From an uncultured Lachnospiraceae bacterium (GTDB taxonomy: Bacteria; Bacillota_A; Clostridia; Lachnospirales; Lachnospiraceae), in contig CADBNA010000259.1 in the NCBI GenBank assembly GCA_902795835.1, positions 1 to 7,808 on the forward strand: a stretch of 7,808 bases of DNA. Direction: 5' to 3'. The position numbers were made by a program, and so were the translations under genes. This document shows positions 1 through 6,058 of the stretch, piece after piece; the stretch's first letter is position 1, and every line of letters begins with the position of its first letter. The notes below the pieces were generated by a model. The model made no database searches. It saw nothing but the letters and a program-made list of their open reading frames with translations, and had not been told where the DNA came from.

Positions 1-513
1 CTGATGCCGGAAGCCATTGAAGTGGGCCGGGAGAGCAACGTGATGTTTGGCATCAACAATACCGGCAAGGTGATCCTGTATAATGTCGAGGCTATTTTCG
101 AAGCGGATTCGATCCGGAAAACCTCTTCGTACGTAGGCAATATCAAACCGGGAGAGACCGGCAATATCGACGTGATGCTGATGGGAACGGCAGCGACGCA
201 GGACGACGGCACGATCCCCATCCGGATCAGGTATGAGGATGTCAACGGCAATGAATCCTTTGTGGACCAGAGCTGTACGCTGTTTGTCAGTGAAGCCGTA
301 CCGGAGGACTTCGGCCTGGATGGCGGCGCCGGTGTCGGAGTGGATTCCGGCGCGGGCGTAAACGGAGGCGGCGAAGGCGGCAGCCCGGTTGCCAGGACGG
401 CCTATCCCATTGCCGCGGTGGGCGTACTTGCGGCTTTGGCAGCGGGAATTACCGTCCACAATCACCGCAAAAAGAAAAAGCGCCAGGCGGAACTGGCGGA
501 AGAGGACTCATAA
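1..513 (+). CDS. C-terminal part of a membrane-anchored CARDB/COG1361-like extracellular protein (5' end outside window)
   Basis: The reading frame is open from base 1 to the TAA at 511-513, so the 5' end lies before the window and the ATG at 4 is probably internal. The first ~95 visible residues look like a beta-rich Ig-like (CARDB/COG1361) domain: the pattern NNTGKVILYNVEA, then a NIKPGETG turn, then a RIRYEDVNGNE strand. A Gly-rich linker follows at about residues 104-131, counting from the ATG at 4. Then come one membrane helix (about 132-151) and a short very basic tail (HNHRKKKKRQ), which places the folded domain outside the cell and the tail in the cytoplasm. The stop lies only 3 bases before the MacB/FtsX-type permease gene. 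In Clostridia such proteins often sit with a MacB-type ABC ATPase and permease, so it is probably an accessory part of that transporter. The exact function is unknown. The domain call comes from motif appearance, not a search. Confidence 0.75.
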   Translation: MMPEAIEVGRESNVMFGINNTGKVILYNVEAIFEADSIRKTSSYVGNIKPGETGNIDVMLMGTAATQDDGTIPIRIRYEDVNGNESFVDQSCTLFVSEAVPEDFGLDGGAGVGVDSGAGVNGGGEGGSPVARTAYPIAAVGVLAALAAGITVHNHRKKKKRQAELAEEDS

Positions 514-516
514 GGC

Positions 517-1890
517 TTGAGGTTTACCGATCTGATCACAATGGCATTCCGAAATCTGCTGCGCCGTAAGACACGTACTGTGCTTACGGTGCTTGGCGTG
601 GTGATCGGTACGGCATCCATTGTGGTGATGATGAGCCTGGGCCTCGGAATGAGCCGCTCCATGGTGAAGCTGTATGAGAGTTTCGGCTCGCTGACCACGG
701 TAACGGTCTATTCCTACGGCGGTGAGGACCAGGAAACGGAACTGACGGATGAAGCAATCGCCCGGTTTCGTTCGATTCCCCATGTAACCGGGCTTTCCCC
801 GGTGCTGAATGTGGACCTGGAGGCAAAGTGCGGCGCGGCGGAAGGCTATGTCAGCCTTTACGGCGTTTCCCAGGAATACCTGAAGCAGATCCCGTTGAAA
901 TCGGGCAGCATTCCCCCGCCGGACCAGGCGGAGCTGGAGCTGGTTTACGGCAATATGATTTCCAATATGTTCTACATCTCTTCCGGGAATACCGGACGCC
1001 GGGGGCGGCGCAGGGATGAAAGTGTGGAAATCGATCCGGAGAAGGATGCCATCTTCTTCACGTTTCCGGAAGGAAGCGGCAGCAGCGGGAAAAGCGGCAG
1101 CGGGTCAGGGTCGGGAAGCTCCGGCAGCACCGGATCGGCTCCCCGCAAAAAATATCTCCTGCCTGCGGCCGGCGTTGTGGAGGGCGGCCCGGATGATTAT
1201 AATGAATTTTCCTGGGGTGTCTACTGCGACATTGATACCCTGAAAAACTTCATGCGCAAGCTTTATAAAAAGAACCTGGTACCCTATCCCCGTACGAACA
1301 AAAAGGGCAAACCGGTCACATATTATGTATACAACCAGGCCTATGTCTTTGTGGATGATATGGACAATGTCAGCGAGGTCCAGAGCAGGATCACCGGCAT
1401 GGGATTCCAGGCAAACTCCAATATGCAGTGGCTGGAGCAGTCCCAGCAGACCATGAACATGGTGGAGGCTGTCCTGGGCGGCATTGGCGCGGTCTCCCTG
1501 CTGGTGGCGGCCATCGGCATTGTCAATACCATGATGATGTCCATCTATGAACGCACAAAGGAGATCGGCATCATGAAGGTGCTGGGCTGCGATATGCGCA
1601 ATATCCGCAACCTGTTCCTGATGGAATCCGGCGCCATCGGCCTGATCGGCGGCCTGACCGGCCTGGGAATCAGCTATGGCCTGTCCGCGGCGATCAACAA
1701 ACTGGCTTCCGGTTCTTCGGAGGTGGGCATGATGCTGGGAATGGGCGGCGATTCCGGCATTTCCTATATACCTCCCTGGCTCAGCGGCTTTGCGATTCTG
1801 TTTGCCATCGCCATCGGTACCGTGGCAGGATATCTGCCGGCGAAGCGGGCGATGCGCTTAAGCCCGCTGGCGGCGATCAGGAATGAATGA
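517..1890 (+). CDS. MacB/FtsX-type ABC transporter permease
   Basis: This is the membrane subunit of a type VII (MacB-like) ABC transporter, a family that works by mechanotransmission on extracytoplasmic substrates or lipoproteins. The 457-residue protein has the family layout: a cytoplasmic amphipathic start (MAFRNLLRRKTRT), TM1 at about residues 21-43 (VLTVLGVVIGTASIVVMM), a large extracellular domain to about 310, then three helices at about 318-343, 366-393 and 425-445. The coupling segment YERTKEIGIMKVLG (344-357) and the ending AKRAMRLSPLAAIRNE are classic for the family. The TTG at 517 is preferred because AGAGGA at 501-506 lies 10 bases upstream; the ATG at 541 has no well-spaced site. 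A Gly/Ser-only stretch at residues 186-207 interrupts the extracellular domain. The gene starts 3 bases after its upstream neighbour and overlaps the next gene by 8 bases. No ATPase is visible. The substrate is unknown. Confidence 0.93.
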   Translation: MRFTDLITMAFRNLLRRKTRTVLTVLGVVIGTASIVVMMSLGLGMSRSMVKLYESFGSLTTVTVYSYGGEDQETELTDEAIARFRSIPHVTGLSPVLNVDLEAKCGAAEGYVSLYGVSQEYLKQIPLKSGSIPPPDQAELELVYGNMISNMFYISSGNTGRRGRRRDESVEIDPEKDAIFFTFPEGSGSSGKSGSGSGSGSSGSTGSAPRKKYLLPAAGVVEGGPDDYNEFSWGVYCDIDTLKNFMRKLYKKNLVPYPRTNKKGKPVTYYVYNQAYVFVDDMDNVSEVQSRITGMGFQANSNMQWLEQSQQTMNMVEAVLGGIGAVSLLVAAIGIVNTMMMSIYERTKEIGIMKVLGCDMRNIRNLFLMESGAIGLIGGLTGLGISYGLSAAINKLASGSSEVGMMLGMGGDSGISYIPPWLSGFAILFAIAIGTVAGYLPAKRAMRLSPLAAIRNE

Positions 1891-3100
1891 AACAGGCGCC
1901 TTGCCTGATCCGGAAGCATTCACCAGTGATAAAATGATAGAAAATCAGAATCCAATCATGAAAAAGATTACGCAAATACTGAAAAAAGAACCCATGCTCA
2001 CCGCCTCCGTACTGGCCGCGGCGGCAGCTATGCTGATCACGCCGCCCACGGCGGAGCTGTTAAAGGGGATCGACTGGCACACGCTGGCAACGCTGTTTAT
2101 GATGCTGACCGTGCTGGAAGGATTTAAGAAAGAAAATATTTTCTGGCCGGTACTGCGGTTTGCAGGGAGGATCGGCACCATGTCCGGGCTGACCCTGTTC
2201 CTGGTGTTCGGCGTTTTCTTTTCTTCCATGTTTGTAACCAATGACGTGTCGCTCATTGTATTTGTCCCCCTGACCATTATCCTGTTCCGTGCCGGAAACC
2301 GGGAGCACTATATTCTGCCGGTCATCACCATGGAGAATATCGCGGCGGTCCGGGGATCTCTGCTGATGCCTTTCGGGAGCCCGCAGAACCTGTTTATTTT
2401 CGGGCAGTCCGGCGTCAGCGCAGGACGTTTCATTGCATATATGTTCCCGATCTGGATCATGTCAGGAATCCTGCTGGTCGTTTTCATTTTCCTGCTGTAC
2501 CGGAAAAACCCGGGAGAGAAAACCGGCATCGGGGACCTGGAGGGCGGAGGAGATATCGATGGCGCCCGAAGGAAAAGGCAGATACTGTACCTGTGTCTTT
2601 TTGCGATGATTATATGGACGATCGTGAGCCGCACGTCCCTGTGGCCGGCGGCGGTGGTGATCGTGGCGGCTGCCGTGTTTGCCGCGGACCGGAAACTGCT
2701 GTTCTCAACGGACTATGTGCTGCTGCTCACTTTTCTTTGCTTCTTTGTTTTTTCGTCCTCCATCGCGGCCAATCCGGGGATATCCGCTTTCCTGAAGGAT
2801 TCGGTGGCGGGCAGGGAATACCTTTGGAGTATCCTGCTGAGCCAGCTGATTTCCAATGTGCCCGCGTCCATCGTCCTCTATCCCTTTGCGGACAATGTTG
2901 GGGCGCTGTTGTACGGACTGGATTCTGCCGGGCTCTGTTCCCTGATCGGGTCGCTGGCATCTGTCATCAACTACCGGATCTATGTCCGGGAATATCCCGG
3001 AAAAGGAATGGCGTTTATCCGCACGTTTACGCTGGTGAGCCTCGCGTTTTTCGCCATTGTGGTGATCCCTGGCTACCTGATCAGCAGGGCGCCGCTCTGA
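1883..3100 (+). CDS. SLC13/ArsB-type (ion transporter superfamily) permease
   Basis: This is a polytopic inner-membrane transporter of the ion transporter superfamily (SLC13/CitMHS/ArsB group), predicted to carry anions such as carboxylates. Hydrophobic segments cover most of the protein. Family-like motifs are FFSSMFVTNDVSLI (residues 112-125, the Asn-Asp re-entrant site), LMPFGSPQNLFIF (161-173) and SQLISNVPASIVLYPF (320-335), with GSLASVINYRIY (356-367) near the end. The start is uncertain. The ATG at 1883 overlaps the permease stop (ATGAATGA), which suggests translational coupling, but its only purine-rich site (CAGGA) abuts it. The ATG at 1934 and the ATG at 1958 are in frame. The one at 1958 gives 380 residues beginning MKKITQILKKEPMLT, which fits relatives best; the 25 extra residues are hydrophilic and look non-conserved. 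Substrate cannot be assigned. It may be co-transcribed with the ABC permease without being functionally linked to it. Confidence 0.88.
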   Translation: MNETGALPDPEAFTSDKMIENQNPIMKKITQILKKEPMLTASVLAAAAAMLITPPTAELLKGIDWHTLATLFMMLTVLEGFKKENIFWPVLRFAGRIGTMSGLTLFLVFGVFFSSMFVTNDVSLIVFVPLTIILFRAGNREHYILPVITMENIAAVRGSLLMPFGSPQNLFIFGQSGVSAGRFIAYMFPIWIMSGILLVVFIFLLYRKNPGEKTGIGDLEGGGDIDGARRKRQILYLCLFAMIIWTIVSRTSLWPAAVVIVAAAVFAADRKLLFSTDYVLLLTFLCFFVFSSSIAANPGISAFLKDSVAGREYLWSILLSQLISNVPASIVLYPFADNVGALLYGLDSAGLCSLIGSLASVINYRIYVREYPGKGMAFIRTFTLVSLAFFAIVVIPGYLISRAPL

Positions 3101-3102
3101 GA

Positions 3103-3131
3103 TTGGCAGTTGTATTTAAAAAAAATAGAAA
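3103..3131 (+). promoter_or_regulatory. candidate sigma-A-type promoter for purC
   Basis: TTGGCA at 3103-3108 (5 of 6 to TTGACA) is followed after exactly 17 bases by TAGAAA at 3126-3131 (4 of 6 to TATAAT), with an A/T-rich spacer. Transcription would start near 3138, at the foot of the hairpin at 3139-3172, giving a leader of about 180 bases before purC. The -10 match is poor, so this is a moderate guess. A TATAAA at 3226-3231 lacks a -35 partner. Confidence 0.35.
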
Positions 3132-3135
3132 AATG

Positions 3136-3185
3136 GTGCCGTGCCGTGCTAAGATGTAACCGTACGGCACGGTATGTGACGGCAC
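3136..3185 (+). repeat. inverted repeat / hairpin in the purC leader
   Basis: CCGTGCCGT at 3139-3147 is exactly complementary to ACGGCACGG at 3164-3172, around a 16-base loop. The stem can be lengthened outward with T-A and G-T pairs. A second GTGCCGT (3136-3142, overlapping) and a second ACGGCAC (3179-3185) allow other pairings. No T-run follows on the plus strand, so it is not a plus-strand terminator for the upstream permease. On the minus strand it is followed by a T-rich run, but no minus-strand gene ends there. It could be a 5' stem of the purC transcript or a protein-binding site. Confidence 0.5.
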
Positions 3186-3293
3186 ATTCAGCAGAAAACG
3201 CGGCAGCTGAAAACGGCCCGCGGATTATAAAAACGTACAGCTTATAAGATGTGCGGCGGATAAGGAACCGTACGGAACTCTAAGATGTGCGGC
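3150..3293 (+). repeat. short direct repeats upstream of purC
   Basis: TAAGATGTGCGGC occurs exactly at 3245-3257 and 3281-3293 (36 bases apart), and its first 8 bases also occur at 3150-3157. AACCGTACGG, containing the 8-base palindrome CCGTACGG, occurs at 3158-3167 and 3266-3275. Twice the order is TAAGATGT then AACCGTACGG, so the region looks like diverged copies of one unit. It could be an operator cluster controlling purC or decayed repeat DNA. No known purine riboswitch or PurR box was recognised. Confidence 0.55.
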
Positions 3294-3311
3294 AGAACTG
3301 ATCTCAGGGAT

Positions 3312-3316
3312 GGAGG
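3312..3316 (+). promoter_or_regulatory. ribosome binding site that fixes the purC start
   Basis: GGAGG at 3312-3316 lies 5 bases before the ATG at 3322. The alternative in-frame ATG at 3310 overlaps this site, so initiation there would have no spaced Shine-Dalgarno sequence. This favours the 3322 start. Confidence 0.85.
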
Positions 3317-3321
3317 ATAAA

Positions 3322-4197
3322 ATGACAGAGGTAAAACCGATCAAAGAAGGCAAGGTAAGAGAAATCTATGACAATGGCGACAGCCTGATCCTGGTGGCAA
3401 CAGACCGTATCAGCTGCTTTGATGTTATCCTGCACAATATGGTGACCGACAAAGGCAAGGTGCTGACCCAGATGTCGAAGTTCTGGTTCGACCTGACCAA
3501 AGACATTGTCCCGAACCATATGATCTCCACTGATGTGAATGATATGCCGGAAGGCTTCCGCAACGAGCGTTTCGAGGGACGCAGCATGATGGTGAAGAAG
3601 CTGACCATGCTGCCGGTGGAATGCATTGTCCGCGGATATATTACGGGCAGCGGCTGGGCAAGCTACGTCAAGGACGGCACTGTCTGCGGCATCCGTCTCC
3701 CGGAAGGCCTGAAGGAATCCCAGAAGCTTCCGGAGCCGATCTATACGCCCTCTACCAAGGCAGAGATCGGTGACCACGACGAGAATATTTCCTTTGAACA
3801 GAGCGTGGAGTACCTGGAGAAGCGCTTCCCGGGCAAGGGGCAGCAGTATGCGGAGCAGCTCCGTGACCTGACCCTGGCGCTCTACAAGAAGTGCGCGGAC
3901 TACGCTTATGAGCGCGGCATTATCATTGCGGATACCAAGTTCGAATTCGGACTGGACGAGAACGGCAACATGGTGATCGGTGACGAAATGCTCACCCCCG
4001 ACAGCTCCCGCTTCTGGCCGCTGGAAGGCTACGAAGCAGGCAAGAGCCAGCCTTCCTTCGACAAGCAGTTCGCCCGCGACTGGCTCAAGGCCAATCCCGG
4101 CAATGACTGGACACTGCCGCAGGAGATCGTGGACAAGACGATTGCCAAGTATGAGCAGGCGTATGAGCTGCTGACCGGCAAGGCGCTGGAGGCATAA
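3322..4197 (+). CDS. purC: phosphoribosylaminoimidazole-succinocarboxamide (SAICAR) synthase
   Basis: This cytoplasmic enzyme of de novo purine synthesis joins CAIR and L-aspartate, using ATP, to make SAICAR (EC 6.3.2.6). From the ATG at 3322 it has 291 residues, typical of the long form of the family (~290-300) rather than the ~240-residue form. Diagnostic parts are the N-terminal ATP-grasp-like start EGKVREIYDNGDSLILVATD (9-28), VLTQMSKFW (47-55), SAICAR signature 1 LPVECIVRGYITGSGW (97-112), signature 2 IIADTKFEFG (201-210) and DEMLTPDSSRFW (221-232). No key segment is missing. It is flanked by transporter genes and no other pur gene is visible, so it seems to be a single-gene unit. A ~220-base leader with repeats precedes it and a terminator follows. 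The start at 3310 would add only MEDK and is disfavoured because it covers the ribosome binding site. Confidence 0.97.
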   Translation: MTEVKPIKEGKVREIYDNGDSLILVATDRISCFDVILHNMVTDKGKVLTQMSKFWFDLTKDIVPNHMISTDVNDMPEGFRNERFEGRSMMVKKLTMLPVECIVRGYITGSGWASYVKDGTVCGIRLPEGLKESQKLPEPIYTPSTKAEIGDHDENISFEQSVEYLEKRFPGKGQQYAEQLRDLTLALYKKCADYAYERGIIIADTKFEFGLDENGNMVIGDEMLTPDSSRFWPLEGYEAGKSQPSFDKQFARDWLKANPGNDWTLPQEIVDKTIAKYEQAYELLTGKALEA

Positions 4198-4229
4198 ACC
4201 AAATCCCGAAAAGCGAAATTAAAAGCGGC

Positions 4230-4272
4230 TTCCGGAACATGCTCAGAACCTGCAGCCAGGAAAGTTCCGGAA
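4230..4272 (+). repeat. inverted repeat TTCCGGAAC / GTTCCGGAA after purC
   Basis: TTCCGGAAC at 4230-4238 pairs exactly with GTTCCGGAA at 4264-4272 over a 25-base loop. The right arm also forms the left arm of the terminator hairpin at 4261-4292, so the two foldings exclude each other. It may be part of the purC 3' end structure. Confidence 0.5.
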
Positions 4273-4292
4273 AGGAAAACCGGAAATTTTTA
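4261..4292 (+). terminator. likely intrinsic terminator of purC
   Basis: TTCCGG (4265-4270) pairs with CCGGAA (4280-4285) around a 9-base A-rich loop. The stem is preceded by AAA and followed by TTTTT (4287-4291), about 65 bases after the purC stop. The stem is only 6 bp, extended by A-T pairs across one mismatch, so it is moderate in strength. The hairpins further downstream may serve as backup. Confidence 0.6.
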
Positions 4293-4302
4293 GAATAAGT
4301 TT

Positions 4303-4372
4303 ACATAAGAAAGCAAAATGCTACCGAATAGGTTAAAATAGTACCTGTCGGTAGCATTTTTCTGCTTTATGT
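4303..4372. terminator. hairpin 1, candidate bidirectional terminator
   Basis: AAAATGCTACCGA (4315-4327) pairs exactly with TCGGTAGCATTTT (4348-4360). Outer bases ACATAA (4303-4308) and TTATGT (4367-4372) extend it to an imperfect 25-base inverted repeat with 21 matches. AGGT (4330-4333) and ACCT (4343-4346) pair inside. The plus strand leaves the stem through TTTTT (4357-4361), which suits termination of read-through from purC; the minus strand has a four-T exit. Confidence 0.6.
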
Positions 4373-4408
4373 CAACTATATGCAGGGAAGAAATGCGAAT
4401 ATCACGAC

Positions 4409-4454
4409 AAAATGCTACTGAAGGATTGAATTTCGATAACTTCGGTAGCATTTT
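4409..4454. terminator. hairpin 2, candidate bidirectional terminator
   Basis: AAAATGCTACTGAAG (4409-4423) pairs with CTTCGGTAGCATTTT (4440-4454), 15 bp with a single G-T wobble. ATTGA (4425-4429) can pair with TCGAT (4433-4437) inside. Both strands leave the stem through four Ts. Its right arm can instead pair with the left arm of hairpin 3 (GGTAGCATTTT 4444-4454 with AAAATGCTACC 4462-4472, 7-base loop). Confidence 0.55.
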
Positions 4455-4461
4455 CAAAATA

Positions 4462-4505
4462 AAAATGCTACCAACTTTACAAAAAAACAGTAAACCGGTA
4501 GCATT
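4462..4505 (-). terminator. hairpin 3, candidate terminator of the minus-strand permease
   Basis: AATGCTACC (4464-4472) pairs exactly with GGTAGCATT (4497-4505), and TTTAC (4476-4480) with GTAAA (4490-4494) inside. Read on the minus strand, the stem is followed by a T-rich run (complement of 4456-4463), about 40 bases after the permease stop. On the plus strand no T-run follows, so this unit is directional, facing the minus-strand gene. Confidence 0.55.
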
Positions 4506-4544
4506 CACCTATGTTATGTTAATCGTTCAGCCGGGCTGCGTAAT

Positions 4545-5906
4545 TTACATCCACAGGATCCAGACCAGGGCGTAGCCTACCAGGACCGCGGAAAGCGTGA
4601 AGGGGATGGAATAGCGCATGAACTCCGGCGCCTTTACTTCGTAGCCGCGGTGGTAGAGAATTCCCAGGCCGGTGATATTGGCGGAAGCGCCGATGGGGGT
4701 CAGGTTGCCGCCCAGGGTGGCGCCTACCAGCAGGCCGAAATACAGCAGGTTCGGATGGATCTGCAGTCCTCCGGCTGCGGAGAGCCGCTCTGTGATGACC
4801 GCCACGACGGGAAGCATGGTGGCCGTATAGGGAATGTTGTCGATAAACGCCGACAGCAGAACGGACATCCAGACAATAACGGTATAGACGATAAACACGG
4901 AAATCCGGCTGCCGCTGCCGCTCAGGCGTGCCAGTGTACTGCCTACCAGGTCAATGACGCCGGCCTGCTCGATGCCGCCGATGACCACAAAAAGGCCAGC
5001 CAGCAGTGTTACGGTATGATAATCGATCTCCTTCATCGCCTGCATGACCTTATCCAGATGCCGGTCCTGTTCCGCCTGGTGGGCCATGGCGACAAGGAAG
5101 AAGAACATACAGATCAGGCCGTTGGTGATGTCCGGCTTATAGAACTGGCCGGGAGCCGCATTGCTTTTATAAGGAATGAAAGAGGCCAGGATCAGGCTGA
5201 CCACGGTGGCCAGCAGAAGAATGGCCGGAATTTTATCCTCCACCTTCGTGCGGTCATGGATATCGATCCTCGCATTATCCTCGCGGAACATCCAGTAAAT
5301 GATCATGGTGGCGGCCAGCGCGCCGGCTTCCGTTACCCAGAACATACCGGGTCGTCCTTCCACAAAGAAGAAATCCATAAAGTCCAGATTGGCAGCCTTG
5401 CCCAGCAGGATGGAGGTGGTGTCGCCCACCAGGGTCGCCGCGCCCTGCAGGTTGGACGAGATGGAAATGCAGATGATGGATGGCACCGGCGAAATGTTCA
5501 GTTTTTTACAGATGGCAAGCGCCACCGGGGCGACCATCAGCACAGTGGCCACATTGTCCACGAAAGCGGAAATGATGCCTGCGAAAAGCGACATACACAC
5601 CACCATCCATTTTACGGAATGCGTGTGTTCCACGATCAGGTCGCTCAGCAGATTGGGCATCTTGGATTCGATAAAAAGGAAAACCGTTCCCATGGTGCCG
5701 ACGATCATCATGATGACGTTCCAGTCGATTTCACGCAGCGCATCTCTCCAGGTATAGTGGAATCCCGGGAAAAGGCCGATGCTTCCGACGAACACAAAAA
5801 GCACCGCCGCAGCCGCGGAAACGATGGGGCGCAGCCGCTGCAGTGAGAACATCAGGCCGTATGTGATGATAAATACTATCAGTGCAAAAATTGTCTTAGC
5901 TTCCAT
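4545..5906 (-). CDS. ArsB/NhaD-like (ion transporter superfamily, SLC13-type) permease
   Basis: This is a polytopic inner-membrane transporter, 453 residues from the chosen ATG. The pseudo-twofold layout of the superfamily is clear. The first half has DNVATVLMVAPVAL (118-131) and SNLQGAATLVGDTTSILLG (151-169). The second half has DNIPYTATMLPVVAV (356-370) and GATLGGNLTPIGASANITG (395-413), the latter much like ArsB/NhaD proteins. A hydrophilic stretch at about 208-227 precedes the second half. The frame extends upstream to 6089, but those 61 residues are charged and unlike the family. The ATG at 5904-5906 is followed directly by TM1 (TIFALIVFIITYGLMF) and has AAGGG 5 bases upstream. Substrate (arsenite, Na+/H+ exchange, or an organic or inorganic anion) cannot be told from sequence; no arsR or arsA gene is adjacent. 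A candidate promoter lies immediately upstream, and hairpin 3 probably ends its transcript. Confidence 0.92.
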   Translation of the reverse strand: MEAKTIFALIVFIITYGLMFSLQRLRPIVSAAAAVLFVFVGSIGLFPGFHYTWRDALREIDWNVIMMIVGTMGTVFLFIESKMPNLLSDLIVEHTHSVKWMVVCMSLFAGIISAFVDNVATVLMVAPVALAICKKLNISPVPSIICISISSNLQGAATLVGDTTSILLGKAANLDFMDFFFVEGRPGMFWVTEAGALAATMIIYWMFREDNARIDIHDRTKVEDKIPAILLLATVVSLILASFIPYKSNAAPGQFYKPDITNGLICMFFFLVAMAHQAEQDRHLDKVMQAMKEIDYHTVTLLAGLFVVIGGIEQAGVIDLVGSTLARLSGSGSRISVFIVYTVIVWMSVLLSAFIDNIPYTATMLPVVAVITERLSAAGGLQIHPNLLYFGLLVGATLGGNLTPIGASANITGLGILYHRGYEVKAPEFMRYSIPFTLSAVLVGYALVWILWM

Positions 5907-5916
5907 AACAGCCCTT

Positions 5917-5945
5917 ATTGTACATAAAAACCGGGTGTATATCAA
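5917..5945 (-). promoter_or_regulatory. near-consensus promoter of the minus-strand permease
   Basis: On the minus strand TTGATA (5940-5945) and TACAAT (5917-5922) are separated by exactly 17 bases; each matches the sigma-70/A consensus at 5 of 6 positions. The -10 box ends only 10 bases before the ATG at 5906, so transcription would begin about 2-4 bases before the start codon, inside or after the AAGGG ribosome site. Confidence 0.65.
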
Positions 5946-6058
5946 GCGGGAGCGCAGGGCAAATTCAAGTCCGGGGAAATTTTCGGGAGAATGTATGGCA
6001 GGCGGGACTTTTTCGCGCTGCAAGCGGGCGGGCATTTTCCGTTCTGACAGGAGGCGGT

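Larger units (their letters stand above)
4303..4519. repeat. array of three fixed-length palindromic hairpin units between convergent genes
   Basis: Three units at 4317-4358, 4411-4452 and 4464-4505 each begin with AATGCTAC and end with its exact complement GTAGCATT, and each is exactly 42 bases long (26 bases between the arms). The units are separated by 52 and 11 bases. The middles differ but each is largely self-complementary, so the full hairpin is kept while its sequence has changed. The block is bracketed by TTTACATAA (4300-4308) and TTATGTTAA (4514-4522), an imperfect inverted pair. It lies between the 3' ends of purC (plus) and the minus-strand permease. It may be a bidirectional terminator array or a small repeat family; it cannot be matched to a named family by eye. 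Confidence 0.85.

Noticed and set aside
2593..3159. A 188-codon plus-strand frame extending past the first permease
   Set aside because: It overlaps the permease in another frame, has no ribosome site, and its translation looks random.
4309..4505. CRISPR array
   Set aside because: The repeated 8-base arms alternate in orientation and are too short; there are no long direct repeats, regular spacers or cas genes.
4528..4538. CAGCC-G-GGCTG dyad next to the minus-strand stop
   Set aside because: The loop would be a single base, too tight for an RNA hairpin, and there is no T-run; probably chance.
4369..4575. Small protein across the hairpin array (68 codons, plus strand)
   Set aside because: The frame crosses the structured repeats and the 3' end of the opposite gene, and lacks a spaced ribosome site.
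4650..5846. A 398-codon open frame on the plus strand
   Set aside because: It is antisense to the ArsB/NhaD-like permease. Its translation is rich in His, Asp, Gly and Gln with no domain, a typical shadow of hydrophobic codons.
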